Counted from the stretch's first letter, positions 52,101 to 63,158 are shown. The stretch: DNA of 64,000 nucleotides from Setophaga petechia (GCA_024362935.1 JANCRA010000012.1:6820001-6884000); one strand, 5' to 3'. Translations and numbers: made by a program. Notes: generated by a model from the letters alone, not told the origin.

Positions 52101-55100
52101 CAAGAAAAAGATGGAGGATTCATTCACAAACTTAAAAAATAGATTCAGGTCAAGTTGTCAAGTGTGACTGGACTCGTACTGCTGTCTTTTAGAGTGTAAA
52201 AATTATCTTTAAAATGTGTTCAAGCATAGCAATAAAAGTTATCTTTCTTGTTTAATTACTCCAAGTGATCTGTTCTTAGCCTTCTTAGCTACAAAGCTTG
52301 TAATATTTAATGATCTTTGCCATTTAGCATATCATTTCAAAGTTCACTATATCCACTTTGAAATCTGAAGTACATGTTTTATGCTCCTTCTTCAGCACTT
52401 TAAATCCATTAAACTTCTGGAAATGACAGTCTTAGGGCTAAATACTGCATTTAATATAGTGGGCCTGCCATGGTGACAAGTCAATATTACTTACTCCTGT
52501 GATGTTCATTTCATCTCTAAAATCTGCCATTATTACATTAAACCATTTTTGTTGTCTTGTGTTACTGAGGTATGCTGAAGTAATTATCTACCAAAAAAAT
52601 CCTGCACCAAAGTCTTTCTGGACCGTTTCTCTTTAAGACAGTCTGTTGTTCTGCAGATGTTAAATGTGGCGTCTTGGTTTCTGTATCTGTAAAGGAAGAT
52701 ACACAAAACTTTGAGTAGGTACATGGATGTAAGCCCAGACCCTTCATCTCTCCCTGTAGCAGTAGCTTCTCCCCTTATTTTGAACATGCCAGCTCCTTCT
52801 CATTTAAGAAGCATTTCTCAGAAAAGTAGTTTTGTAGAATTTTTCAAAATATTAAATGCTGCTTGATCCAAAAACATGTGGTTACTCTGTCATTAGGGCA
52901 GCTTACCTGAACCTGACATTTCATCTGTATGATGACTGCATGGATTATGGATTCACAAAAACTCTGCACAAATATGAGACCCCCCACTGAAATTGCTATT
53001 CTACCTTTTTTCACTACAAATATTGTCCTTACACTAATTTGTCTGAGGATTCTCTAGGTGCCATGGGAGCATCTGCCTTTGTCAGAAGTATTTCACATAT
53101 ATACTTTTACAGCTCATGAGCTTTACTCTTTCTATATTAAATTCACTGTTTTCCATAGAATCAACATCTAGCTGACTTGCTTCTGTCACCTGCTTAGTTT
53201 TGTACTTTACTTGTTTGTAATGTGTTTAGTTTTCCATCAATAAAAGCACAAAAATAAATATTTGTACCCCACACCATGTGTGTGTTTTGGTTTAAGAAAC
53301 CTTAGCTAGTAGTCTAATCATGATTCAGATTATTAAGTCTAGCTCTTTGACTGTCTGTTGTTGGTCCACCAGTCAATGGCATGAACTCTTCCATACAGCC
53401 AGCAAATTATCTGATTTTTGCTTAACCACTTGGTTGTTCTGTTACCAATTTAAACTTATGACGTGGTGTCTGAGTGTACCAGTCTGCATGAGTTGTCTAC
53501 TCACAAATATCTGGCAATGTTCACATGCAAAGGGGAAATCTGGTGATTTGGCTGTAGTTCATTCTGTGTAATGCAGTCCCTCACTTTGCTTTCTTTACTA
53601 TTGCTTTAACAAAACTTACTTATGCAGGGTACGTGCTCATTCATACTTCAGTAAATATCTTGATTATTATTCCTTGTGATTGATTAATTAAAAGGAAGGA
53701 TTTCCTGAATTTTTATATCATTAAATGTATTTATATAAAAGATTGCGTTTTTCATACTTGTGAAGGAAAAGAACACAGAAGAACTTGCCTGTATAACAAC
53801 CATGTGGCTGTATGAGACCTCCTAATAAAAAGCAACTTCAAGGAAAATGAGTGATGTGTGGTAAAGATTCAAAGTAATTATACCTACTTTATCAAACACA
53901 AAATGTTGTGCCTTCTACATATTTCGTGTTTTCAGTGAGTTCTTAATATCAAAGTCTCTGGGATGAAAACTTTCTTTAGCTGGGAGAATTCAGACATTCA
54001 GCATCTACCTATGGTATGGTGGTGTGGTGCCACCATTGTTGAAATATACTGTCCTTTGCAAGATGATTGTAGTGCTAGAGCAGGCGTTGGAGAACAAGCA
54101 GAATAATCTGCAGCACTGATGGTTGATGGCATTTTAGATAAAGAAATTAATATCCTTAAGGTAAGTTTCAGTTTGAAACTGACACTCAAATTTTCATGCT
54201 TACATTTGGTGTCTGCATTGAGATGAGCATCTAAACTATAGCAGGGGGCATCTGTTCAATAGGATTAGCAGAGCCTCTTGATCTTCTGTAGCATCTGCTT
54301 GTCACTTGCACATGTCTTGCTTTCCAAGGCCTTCCACTGAGGCCTGTGTTTGAGTACCTTGATTCAAGCTGAAGCTGCCATCAGCTATTCCTGGCAGGAT
54401 GTCCTTGACCAGGGCAGAAGCTTTGGCATATTGTCTGCAGTGTAACATGCACACATATAGCTGTGTCTGTCTTAACCTAAACTTAATCATTGCTTTGCTT
54501 GCTGATTTTCTTCTCTACTAACAAACCAATGCAATAATTAGTTTCTACACTGAATGTGTTTATCTTTTTTTTTAAGCGAATTGGGACCCAGTTGGCAAGT
54601 AGTCCAACTACTTCCTTCACATTTGCATGTAGTTCTCTGCAATCCATAAAAACCTCCTTTATGTTCCTTCACTCAGGCTGTTGCCTTAAAAATCCCCAAA
54701 GAAAATCTGGCACAGTATGTACATAATTTTTCTGTTGGTTTTGTCAGAGTGTACAATACCCACCACTTAACATTAGTCATGCTCTATGGGAAGCTTCTTG
54801 TCTGGGCAATCCTAAGATATTAATCATGGGATATTATTCAAGCTGTATTTACATTCTAATCCTGCTTTTCATATCAGACTTATACTGGTGAAGTAACCCA
54901 GATTTTGGTGGGTTTGTGTGTCCATCTGTTCAGAGTGCTCTGTCAGCCATTGTAGGTTCCACATCTAGTGAAGATCCACCTAAAGATCTAGAAGTCTTGT
55001 TTGGTTAAGTATTCAAAAGAATTCAAACCCTTGGTCATCGTTAACATTTTTGTGACCTTTAAACGAGTACTGTTAGGTTCATGCTTGGTGTGGTGTTATG

Positions 55101-58100
55101 GCAAGTTATATTCTCTTCTCATGTGTGTGGAATGCCACACTAGTTACATCCATATAAATAGGTCACTGGTTTTGTTGCTCCATACTACCAGCTCCAAGAG
55201 GAAAAAACCAACAGTATTTTACTGTTGGTATGTCTCCCATTTTAGAATTTCAGAATTAATTTCAGACTTCAGTTTTAATTTTAGACCTTCCTTACTAGTT
55301 AATGAATAGAAATGTAAATAAGGTCTGTGTAATTGCCAAACAGATGAATCAGCTTTTAATTGAATATAGAAGATCACAGGGAGATGGGCCTCTGATGTTG
55401 GAAAGTAGCTTGCACGAATTCCCCTCTCCTCCTCCCATCTGTGTGTAAAACCACTTGGAAGCTCTGTTTGCGTCAAGACAAATGTAATTGAGGTAATTGT
55501 AGGAGCAGAACGCACACAGATGTGGAAGAAATGAGAAACGTTGGATTAAGTGTTAGGCTTGTACATTCAGCAGTAGAAGTTTAGGCCAGATCTCTCAGTG
55601 ATTGATTGTTTTTCTTTTCAAAAGTAGTCAGAATTTTCTGTTCATGAGCATAGGAGACAATATGAAACTTGGAAGTGAAGTATAGCTTCAGCTTCAGAAG
55701 TCCACTTAATATTTTCTTTTATGGAACCTTAAATGTAACACAAGATCATCATCTGAGTACCCCATGTTGTGATACCAAGGGAAATTGGAGTCCTCTGTCC
55801 TGCAATGGCATATGCTTGTAATGGTACACTGGCACTGTCTTGAACCTCAACCTTGTAGTGAGAGATCTGTTTAGTCACACTGATTCTTTTGTCCTGCAGT
55901 TCTGTTATATTATCTTTAACTGGCTCCTGGAGCTGCTGCTTGTTCACTGTGGTAGATTTCTGCATAATATTTACTTGGGGAAAGCTTCTGTCCTGCCATT
56001 CATATGCAGGGGAAGTGGTGTCAATCTTCTGAAAAGGAAAGGATTTTCTTTGCTCCCATTCTTAATTGCTAATGCCCTGACTATTTCCAAAATGAAAAAG
56101 AACTAAAAGTGACTTTTAAATAATGGTTGCTCATTCCTCCATTATTAGTTTCTATTTCAGTTTGATATGGCCTCAGAAATCAAGTACACTGTGTTTGAGC
56201 TGCTCTTCCACCTAATGCATTGGTAGGAGAACATGTATGCATCTGAGAACATGTGGACAAGGTTTATCTTTTCACTTATCTACCTTTGACTTTGAAGGAA
56301 TTCCGTTTCCTGGAAGGGTTGGGAGAAACTGTAAGAAATTCGGAGTTCGGTGCTGCACCAAATACACGTCTGTCTGTCTGGATCTGAGTTCCAAGTCCCT
56401 GCTGCAGAGCAGAAACCAGATCTCTATGTTAGGCTCTTGTTTTCTATAGGAAACAGGGAGAGTTGTCAATTTCTAAACAGCATATAGGTGAAACCTAAAA
56501 CTTCCTCACTTTCTTGTAGGTATTTTGCATCAAGTCTGTAAAGGTACATCTCTCTCCATTTTGTTACCCTATCTACAAACTAATTCCTGAAACCAAGTAT
56601 TTTTACTAATTTTCAAATAATAGAGCAGAAGTTTCTGGCATAAGATGACATCCTGAAATTTAGATCAGTACCACAAAAAAGAGCAGACCAGTCAATTTCT
56701 CTTACTTTCATGAGATCTCAATGAGCAAGAAATCCTAAACAGAGGAGAATCAATGTATGGCTGCTTCATTTGATATAAAAGCTATAAGGCAATAGTGAAA
56801 TTTTCCATGTAAATTAACCCGCTTCCCTTTAGAACTGCTATATATTTATTGCTTATATTGTGAAATTTTTGTACTTTGGAGAGCAATAACTTGTATTCAT
56901 GGGGGGGTGGGATGTTACAATTTAAATAATAAAAATAATAATACAATATTCCTGTATTTACTTTTTTCCATAAAACAGAAAGGAGCAAACCAAAGGAATA
57001 TTATGCTTTTATTTGGAGGACTGTGCCAATAATACTTTTTTTGCAAAGATACAAATTGATGCCTAGTTTTTTATTTTTCAGGATCAACAGATTGCATATG
57101 CTATTCAACTGTTGGCATTTCTGATCCAGTAACTTCAGCTCTTCATATTATTGTAGGTGGGTGGTCCCAGTTTGCTGTGTTGTTACAAAAACAATGGAAG
57201 TAACCCAAAATACCATTTTCATTTAGTTCTTTCTTTGTGTCTGTGAAATGTAATTTGAACATAATGGCTGAGTTGAAATACAAAGTTTTTGTCTGGGATT
57301 TAAGTCTCTGATTTGAAATATGAGAGGTTAAAAATTGATTGCTTTCCCTACAGTAATTCATTGTTTTCAAAGGAACATAATATTTCAAAAATGTTGTGCT
57401 AAAGTTTTCATGAATTCTGTCATTTTTTTGAAAGTAGTAAAAGCAATAAGCATTAGTTGTTGGACTACATCTCTATATATATGTATATCTATCTTAGAGA
57501 AAAATAAAGGCTTTGAGAAATGCATGTGCACTTGAATGGTACTATTTTGTGCTAGTTGTCCAATTGTCCTGGGCAATTCAGTATTCCCTTGCCAAGTTAG
57601 AGTTACAATGCCTTCTGATATCATTACTGAGTAACAGCTGCAGTTTTAGGATCTGGTGTTGCAAAGATTTACACATGTGTTTCTCTTACTAACCTATGAT
57701 TTACTCTGTTCAGCATCTGTGGAGTTAAAGCCTTTGGACTAGGATTGGAAAGATGTGGCTTTACTATATCATAGTATTTTAGCTGTGTTGTTAAGTCCCA
57801 GAATCACAGAATGGGTCAGGTTGGAAGGGACCACAGTGGATCATCTGGTCCAACCTACCTGTGAAACAGAAAAAACCGCAAACACCAAAATACCAAACAA
57901 AGCAAAAAAACCCACCCCAAGTCCCACCATCACTCCGAAGTTTGCATGAGGAGGACATCAGAGAAGTGGTGTATTCTTTGTTCTTGGGGATTTCAAGGAC
58001 TTGACTGGATAAGCCCTGTAACCTGATGGGACCTCATAGCTGAACCTGGTCTGAGTGGAAGGCTTGATGAGAAACCTCCAAAGGCTCCTTGCAGCTTGAA

Positions 58101-61100
58101 TATCCTCTGATAGTATGACACAGAGGTCTAAGTAGTACCCAGGAGATGTACAGGAGATACTGCATTGATCTGCCTAGGGAAAGGGGCTGTCAAGCATTGA
58201 CACAGGGTGCCAGTACTTGGAAGACAAGATGTGGCTCTTAGGGACATGGTTTGGTAGTGGCCTTGAGAGGGCTGGTTTAGCATTTGGACTTGGTGATCCC
58301 AAAGGCCTTTTCCAATCTAAATAGTTCTTCAACTCTGTCCCCTCCTACTGCTACAGGGTAAAGGACTGTAAATTCTTCATTACAAGTTTTTAGCATACTG
58401 AGCCTTTACTTCTCACTTAGTGTTTAAAGCTTTTGAAGTATGAAATTAAATTAGTATTAAAAATTATATTTAATTTTCTTTATGTGTAAGAGGTATATGC
58501 ATTTATGACATATATTGACATAAGTGCAATATGCATTTTTATTTTTAATGACTTTGCAGTGTTAAGGCTACTATCATGCTTGCAGCTGCAAATGAAATAA
58601 GGCATGACAAACCCTTGCACTTCTGACCTTCATAGGTGACTGTCAGCCTCTGGATGTCTCTTCTGTACATCACAACAACACATTTTTGAGATACTCTGTG
58701 TCATTGCTGGGTTATGGTTTTTATGGAGATATATTGAAGGACAGTGAGAAGAAGCGGTGGATGGGTCCAATGAGATACGACTACTCAGGTAATTTTTTTA
58801 ATTACTACATTATTTTGTCAGCATGTAAGCATATCGGAATAGTTGGTTTATTATCTCCAAACCAACCTTCTTCCAAGCTTGTAAACATCAGGAACAGACT
58901 GAACCTGATTTTAAACTCGTTGTAGTACCAAGTATATTGGATTACATTATATAAAGCTCTGTAACTTTGGGGTTAACATTGAGAGTGGGCTCAGTAAATT
59001 TGTGTTGAATGTGTGCCACCTATTGAAAGTGGCCTAAGAAGTAATAACTTCTCTGTCCTAATCATCCTGACTTTCTTTTTAGTCACTTAAAGAGAGATAG
59101 GCACTCCTCTGTCTTGAACATTCAGTTGATGGAATGAATTGTTAATTTTGCCCTTATACAGAGAGATGAGTGATTTAGTCTTGTTACCTAAAATTTGGAT
59201 AAATCCTATGCTAGTGGAAAGTATCTTTTGCCTTTTTTGATTAATCTTGTGTTAGGGAAAGAAGATACATGAGGAAAGTTTTAGTGCAGGCAAATTTTAA
59301 GATTCAGCAGTGATATATTACTAAATTGTTTAGTTGGTTTTTAAAGCTGTTAAGTGAAATAATGGCACTTCTGAGAAATGTTAAAACATTGGAATGGTGC
59401 TGTGGTATTTTCTTGTTCCTTACAGTCTAAAACATCATAAGAAAAGGACTTCTCAGCTTGAGGAGGGCTACTATTGTTTTGCAGTCCTTAGAGAAGGAAA
59501 GAGATGAAAAATCAAGGAGTGTATGCCAAGATGTTTGCCATGTTGATTTATAATGACTTAATGCTGCATAATGCCTTTTTTTTTAAATGTAGGCTTCAAA
59601 ACTTTTCTTTCTCATCACTATTATGAAGGAACAATTGCTTATCAACCAGCAAAACACACACATGGATCTCCACGAGATAAAGAGAGCTGCAGAACGGGGT
59701 AGGCTAATGTTTATCTCTGGATATTTGGTGTGAACTATTTAAAAAGGCCTGTACATAAACAGAGGTTACAGAACTATTGGTTTTAATATCAAAACACTTC
59801 CTCTGAAAGAGATAAGCTTGTAAAAACAATTATTGACTCATTAAAAAGAACACCTCATTTTATCAGATCATTAAACAAAAATCTAATAAAATTTTGTTAG
59901 CTGGTTCTCCTCCTCTCTCAATTTTAAGTGAAGCAAAATATAACAGCACAGGGCTCAGTTGCAAGATGCTGAGGATACTATGCTGTGTTCCTACAAAGAA
60001 ATCAAAAATCTCAATGGCTTGTAGCTTCTACAAATGGAAATAATAATTCAGAAATTCTCAAGTGTTCACATCCTAACTGCATCTAGAAATTTTAGTGGTT
60101 GTTTTAGTGCCATAACAGCTGGCATGGCTTGTCCTGAGGACAGGTATTCTCAGGAATTAGCCTATTTAGCCTGTTTCTTTGTGTGCTACTATGATGCTTT
60201 ATTAATTCTTTCTGATATACTTCACTTGTTTCTTTAGTCAGGGGACCTGCCTTAATCTCCCAGTGCTCCTTTCTTTCTCTTTGCTTTCACTTGCTTGAAG
60301 TTAAGCACTAGTATTAATTATTCCTCTTTATATATAGATTTAGCTATCAGACATAAAGTACTTGTCACATCACCAAACAGCACAGCAGGATACAGAGAAG
60401 CCATGAATTTTGTCCAGAAACAATAAGACTGCTGTGCCAGTGCTGTGACAGACTGGAGATCAGACTCCAGTATCAGCTGGAGCAGCTAACCTGACCCATC
60501 AGGTGCCCTCATGCATCAGAGAGAGGGCAGGCTTCAGAGGGAGAGAGCTGTCATCCACATTTCCATCCAGGTTTCAGGAATGGAGTAAGGAATGCCTGGT
60601 GCCTCACAGGCATTCCTTATCAGTTATCAGTTATCTTTTCTGATAACTGCTAGAAGGGCAGTAGGGCCAGGCATAAGAAATTTAGGAGAATCCTGGGGTG
60701 TGGTAATGAGATTGATCATGCAGGTGATTGACAGGCTGGCTAGAAAAACTGCTCTGCCAGTGTTGATACAGAAGATAAAAAGTGGAGATGTGGGGATGTG
60801 ATGGTTGAGGGCAGTTTTGGCAGTGGTGAGTGTGAGATTATAGAGTTTTAACTTCTGAGAGAAATAAATGAGACAAAAAGTAGAATTTCAACTTTGGACT
60901 TTGGTTTATTTGGGTATCTTGGCAAGATTCTATGGGAGACTGTCCTGGAGTACAAAGAGGCATAGGAGAGTTAATTGATACCTCCTCAGAGTTCAAGAAT
61001 AATCCATTCTGATACTCAGAAACTTGAATAACCAGGATAGAAAAGCAATTTGGATGAGCAAGGACACTTGTGAGACGGAGTGTCTCCAGTATGTCAGTGT

Positions 61101-61578
61101 CTTTCACTGTTAGAGCAGTCAGATGTTTGAACAAGGTGCCCAGAGGTCTCTGGACTTTACCCTCACAGATCCTCAGAACTTGACTGGATAAGACACTGAG
61201 CATCCTGGTCCTGTAAGGCCAACTTTGAGCTCTCCTGTGAGGCCAGCTTTGGTCACATCAGAGATCCCTTCCAACCTGTGTGATCTTGTGGATCTCTGTT
61301 GCTGTTACCTCTGACATCCAGTAATCTTTAGAACTGTGCTTAAATAACTGCACTGCCTGCGGGGCTATGATTGTTCATGCCACATGAGGATTGTCAGTGC
61401 TGTGGTGCATCTTGTGGTGGGGGAAGATAAAAACTGGGTAAAATAAAAAAGTTGAAATGAATAATAGTGGAGGTCTTTCAGGAATTGAATGGTATTTTTG
61501 TTTTCAGATGTTACATTTGCAAGCAAAGCGAGAAACAGCTGGTAGAACAGAACAAGGAACGTGGATTGAAACATGAAG
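30992..61578 (+). CDS. CERK: CERK, ceramide kinase (exons 1-10 of a spliced gene; 3' part outside window)
   Basis: Ceramide kinase transfers the ATP gamma-phosphate to ceramide, giving ceramide-1-phosphate, at Golgi and other membranes. The ten exons (listed separately) join in phase to 372 codons plus one base, against 537 residues in human CERK. Residues about 40-125 correspond to the PH domain (with WQKM and HRWRC). The diacylglycerol-kinase-type catalytic domain runs from about 128 (PKQLLVYINPYGGKRQGK) and includes the nucleotide-binding GGDG motif at 194-197 (VCVGGDGMFSEV), IGIIPAGSTD near 232-241 and SLLGYGFYGDI near 285-295. The CxxxCxxC motif needed for activity in the human enzyme is present at Cys346, Cys350 and Cys353. 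No frameshift or internal stop was found. The C-terminal third is beyond 64,000. Confidence 0.97.
34222..34276. repeat. TA/TG microsatellite
   Basis: Alternating pyrimidine-purine tract (ATGTATATATATATACATAG and then TGTGTGTATATG) in CERK intron 1. Confidence 0.85.
38551..38597. repeat. AT-rich tract with TATAACT/ATATA repeats
   Basis: Near-tandem TTATAACTTATATA units, self-complementary, in CERK intron 1. Confidence 0.8.
40004..40117 (+). CDS. CERK: CERK exon 2
   Basis: 114 bases after ATACAG and before GTAAGG; residues 47-84. It encodes ENCFVPISEIIAVEETEF and then GRWQKMAKLHAFT, matching the SEIIAVEET...KWQKM segment of the CERK PH domain. Both junctions are phase 1. Confidence 0.97.
40246..40400. 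repeat. A/C-rich low-complexity tract
   Basis: Purely A-with-C sequence dominated by CAAA and AAACAAAC units, with CCCC runs. A 60-codon open frame through it is composed of N, K, P and T only and is not a gene. Confidence 0.85.
41230..41281. repeat. Perfect inverted repeat in CERK intron 2
   Basis: Arms of 16 bp (TTTCATTTCACAGAAC at 41,230-41,245 and its exact complement at 41,266-41,281) extend inward by one T-G wobble and five more pairs (ATCTC/GAGAT), giving a 22-pair stem with an 8-base loop. It lies about 50 bp upstream of exon 3. Confidence 0.92.
41329..41451 (+). CDS. CERK: CERK exon 3
   Basis: 123 bases between an AATAG acceptor and a GTAAGT donor; residues 85-125. It encodes VHYVKKARNHRWRCSAATFW and then NQWTQALKELLEMQ, the C-terminal half of the PH domain including its helix. 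Human CERK reads VHCVKRARRHRWKW at this place. Phase 1 at both ends. Confidence 0.97.
41452..43394 (+). other. CERK: CERK intron 3
   Basis: 1.9 kb, mostly AT-rich. The stretch 41,985-42,260 differs in composition and is listed as a possible repeat. Confidence 0.9.
41985..42260. repeat. Unclassified possible interspersed repeat
   Basis: A G-rich, purine-biased block (GAGCAGGGTGGGCAGAGCAG, GGCCAATTTATAGCCCAGG) set in AT-rich intron. Its texture is that of an old transposon or LTR fragment, but I could not assign a family; boundaries are guesses. Confidence 0.35.
43395..43520 (+). CDS. CERK: CERK exon 4
   Basis: 126 bases after TTTCTGCAG and before GTGAGT; residues 126-167. It starts the catalytic domain: RPKQLLVYINPYGGKRQGKR and then VAPLFSLASISTDVV. 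The NPxGGKxxG stretch is the conserved first nucleotide-binding loop of the lipid kinase fold. Confidence 0.98.
43521..44027 (+). other. CERK: CERK intron 4
   Basis: 0.5 kb, AT-rich; nothing recognised. Confidence 0.9.
44028..44091 (+). CDS. CERK: CERK exon 5
   Basis: 64 bases after TTCACAG and before GTAAGT; residues 168-188 plus two bases. It encodes ITEHANHAKDNLFEVNIYKYD, equivalent to VTEHANQAKETLYEINIDKYD in human. It shifts the junction phase from 1 to 2, which exon 6 restores. Confidence 0.97.
45271..45335. repeat. T/G-rich low-complexity tract
   Basis: Runs of T broken by G only (GTTTGTTTG, GGGTTTTTTGGG); compositionally the reverse complement of the tract at 40,246-40,400. Confidence 0.75.
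45891..45941. repeat. Short imperfect tandem repeat with dyads
   Basis: Two copies beginning TTCCTATTTT at 45,891 and 45,920, each ending in a CCTTATAGGAA block; ACCTTAT-AGGA-ATAAGGT is a small dyad within. Confidence 0.75.
46565..46945 (+). mobile_element. CR1 LINE fragment
   Basis: Plus-strand CR1-type sequence: GGGCTGGACCACCTCTCCTG, TGAGCTTGTTCAGCCTGAAG, CAATAGGACAAGAGGG, TTCTTACTGTGAGAGTGG and CCCCATCCCTGGAAGTG. Truncated at both ends; lies in CERK intron 5, same strand as the gene. Confidence 0.9.
48238..48383 (+). CDS. CERK: CERK exon 6 (GGDG motif)
   Basis: 146 bases after CTGGCAG and before GTAAGA; residues 189-237 plus one base. It encodes VVCVGGDGMFSEVMHGLIGR and then IRIGIIPAG at the splice junction. 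GGDG (194-197) is the ATP-binding glycine-rich loop; its final Gly is the residue whose change to Asp inactivates human CERK. Confidence 0.98.
48384..57081 (+). other. CERK: CERK intron 6
   Basis: 8.7 kb, AT-rich, no CR1 recognised. Several minus-strand open frames cluster at about 54.0-56.5 kb and are discussed as a finding; none has an identified relative. Confidence 0.9.
57082..57156 (+). CDS. CERK: CERK exon 7
   Basis: 75 bases after TTTTTCAG and before GTGGGT; residues 238-262. It completes IIPAGSTD and encodes STDCICYSTVGISDPVTSAL, matching the GSTDCVCYSTVGTSD segment of human CERK. Confidence 0.97.
57795..57862 (-). mobile_element. CR1 LINE 3' terminal fragment
   Basis: GAATCACAGAATGGGTCAGG followed by TTGGAAGGGACCACAGTGG and ATCTGGTCCAACC is the reverse complement of a CR1 3' end. 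Only about 70 bp remain before an A-rich tract. Confidence 0.85.
57870..57925. repeat. A/C-rich low-complexity tract
   Basis: AAACACCAAAATACCAAAC and similar units, abutting the CR1 tail. Confidence 0.75.
58150..58335 (+). mobile_element. CR1 LINE 3' end
   Basis: GGGACATGGTTTGGTAGTGG, then GGACTTGGTGATCCCAAAGG and CTTTTCCAATCTAAATAG are the typical plus-strand CR1 3' end. Sequence from about 57,960 may belong to the same element. Confidence 0.85.
58636..58788 (+). CDS. CERK: CERK exon 8
   Basis: 153 bases after TTCATAG and before GTAATT; residues 263-313. It encodes GDCQPLDVSSVHHNNTFLRY, then SVSLLGYGFYGDILKDSEKK and RWMGPMRYDYS. This is one of the most conserved CERK blocks. Confidence 0.98.
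58789..59592 (+). other. CERK: CERK intron 8
   Basis: 0.8 kb, AT-rich; nothing recognised. Confidence 0.9.
59593..59698 (+). CDS. CERK: CERK exon 9
   Basis: 106 bases after AATGTAG and before GTAGGC; residues 314-348 plus two bases. It encodes GFKTFLSHHYYEGTIAYQPA and then GSPRDKESCRT. It supplies the first Cys (346) of the CxxxCxxC motif. Confidence 0.97.
60586..60650. repeat. Two adjacent short inverted repeats
   Basis: Arms TAAGGAATGCCTG (60,586-60,598) and its exact complement (60,607-60,619) with an 8-base loop; then a duplicated CAGTTATC facing GATAACTG with a TTTTCT loop up to about 60,650. Confidence 0.9.
61115..61295 (+). mobile_element. Diverged CR1 LINE 3' end
   Basis: CAAGGTGCCCAGAGGTCTCTG early, and CAGAGATCCCTTCCAACCTG with TGTGATCTTGTG at the end, fit a plus-strand CR1 3' terminus with heavy divergence. 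Confidence 0.7.
61508..61578 (+). CDS. CERK: CERK exon 10 (last exon in window)
   Basis: 71 bases after TTTTCAG and before GTAATT; residues 349-372 plus one base. It encodes GCYICKQSEKQLVEQNKERG and then LKHE. GCxxC completes the CxxxCxxC motif begun in exon 9. The following exon (human VEEWQVVCGKFLAIN region) was not found up to 64,000, so intron 10 is at least 2.4 kb. Confidence 0.96.
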
Positions 61579-61724
61579 GTAATTTATCAAAGTAAAATGT
61601 GATAGTATTACACAAATTATTCCTTTCAGAAGATAGCAGTTCAATTGTGCATGTATTTTGGTTTTTTAAACATAGAGTTACTTGATAATCCATTGTTTCT
61701 TTCAGCTTACAGAAAACACCTGTA

Positions 61725-62235
61725 AGTGTCGTTGCCTCTCTGTACTCATCCCTGGTTAGGCCACACCTTTAATCCTGTGTTTTGGACCCCTTACTTTAAG
61801 AAGGACATTGAGGTGCTGAAACATGTCCAGAGAAGGGCAACAGAGCTGGTGAAGGGTCTGGAGCACAAGTCCTGTGAGGATCAGCTGAGGGAGCTGGGGG
61901 TGTTTAGCCTGGAGAAAAGGAGGCTCAGGAGAGACCTCATCACACTCTACAACTGCCTGACAGGAGGTTGCAGCCTTGTGGGGTTCTTTTTTCTTCCAGG
62001 TTATGAGGAGATGACCTCAAATTATGCCAGGGAAGTTTAGTTTGGATATTAGGAAAAATCTCTTCACAGAAAGGACTGTCAAGCATTGGAAAAGGCTGAC
62101 CATGGAAGTGGTGTCTTGGAAGTGTTCAGAAGACACATGGATGTGGCACTTGGGCAGATGTGGTTTAGTAGTGTTAATTTGACAGTTGGACTCTGATTTT
62201 AGAGGTCTTTTCCAAACAAAATGATTCTATGACAC
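61725..62235 (+). mobile_element. CR1 LINE with ORF2 C-terminal remnant
   Basis: Plus-strand CR1. The frame from 61,726 encodes the recognisable C-terminal tail of CR1 ORF2 ([20 protein letters not shown] and then [19 protein letters not shown]), followed by the 3' UTR (GGACTGTCAAGCATTGG, CATGGAAGTGGTGTCTTGG) and the end AAATGATTCTATGA. 5' truncated, so not mobile. Confidence 0.95.
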
Positions 62236-63111
62236 GGATTCTAAGTAGGTGAAAAACATGTAAGGTGTCTTCTCTACCCAAATCTCGGAAAATTCTGATA
62301 AAATTATAGTAATTGTATATTTTAGTATGTTTAGTTTCTTTTCTTTAAGAAAAATAATGTTCTGTGAGCTAGGACAGTGGATTTTTATGAAAAGGACTGA
62401 ATGGATGAACTGTGAGGTTTCATAGAAGGAAGCAGTTCATTAAGATAACTTTTAGAATAGATCAGGATTAAAAATTTATGTTTGTTAGCACAAATGTCAC
62501 CCTACTATGAGGCCATGAACTTGGATGACTAGCAGCTGGTCTAGTGGACTTCAGTATTTCTGTACAACATCCCACCAATACTTACTATAAATGATAAATG
62601 AGTTTTCTGTCCTATTTTCTCTAGTTATGCTGTCCTTACTCTCTCTTTCATCCCCATTCTAACCCCTGTGCACACTTGTGTAAGGTTTTTTCTAACGGGA
62701 ATAACTTTTCTTTCCTCCTGTTTAAACAAATGTTAATGAATTCTCTTCAGTCATTCCCCTGGTTGTATCTCCTTGTGTCTAGCTGCTACATCCTAATGGG
62801 AGGAAGTACTGATATTGCTACACTTGAGGCCTTGCTAGGGGAAGATAATATAGATTCACTTGAGTTTTGCCTCCAGCTTTGGTTCATCATTTTGGATAAG
62901 CCCCTCTCAAAGAGCAGGCAGGCTTCATATGGGCGCTGCTTTCTGCCTGTACTCTGTTAGAGCCCAGTGCATACAATTGTAATTTTCTTGACAAGCATTT
63001 GGTCCTTATGATGTGCAGTTGAAGTTTTTTTGCACTAAGACTGTGCCAGGTTCTAGGCATTTGTTAGCCAAAAGATTATCATACTGTGGAGATTCATTGG
63101 TAGCATAAAGA

Positions 63112-63158
63112 TTTCTGTGCAATTCCTTTTCTGTGCAATTCAATTTCTGTGAATTCCC
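63112..63158. repeat. Tandem repeat, 16-bp unit x3
   Basis: TTTCTGTGCAATTCCT, TTTCTGTGCAATTCAA and a third copy with one base missing. Confidence 0.85.

Larger units (their letters stand above)
57157..58635 (+). other. CERK: CERK intron 7
   Basis: 1.5 kb containing a minus-strand CR1 tail (57,795-57,862), an A/C-rich tract (57,870-57,925) and a plus-strand CR1 3' end (58,150-58,335). Confidence 0.9.
59699..61507 (+). other. CERK: CERK intron 9
   Basis: 1.8 kb. Holds adjacent hairpins at 60,586-60,650 and a diverged CR1 3' end at about 61,115-61,295. Confidence 0.9.

Noticed and set aside
61726..62040. 104-codon frame as a host gene
   Set aside because: It is the C-terminal remnant of CR1 ORF2.
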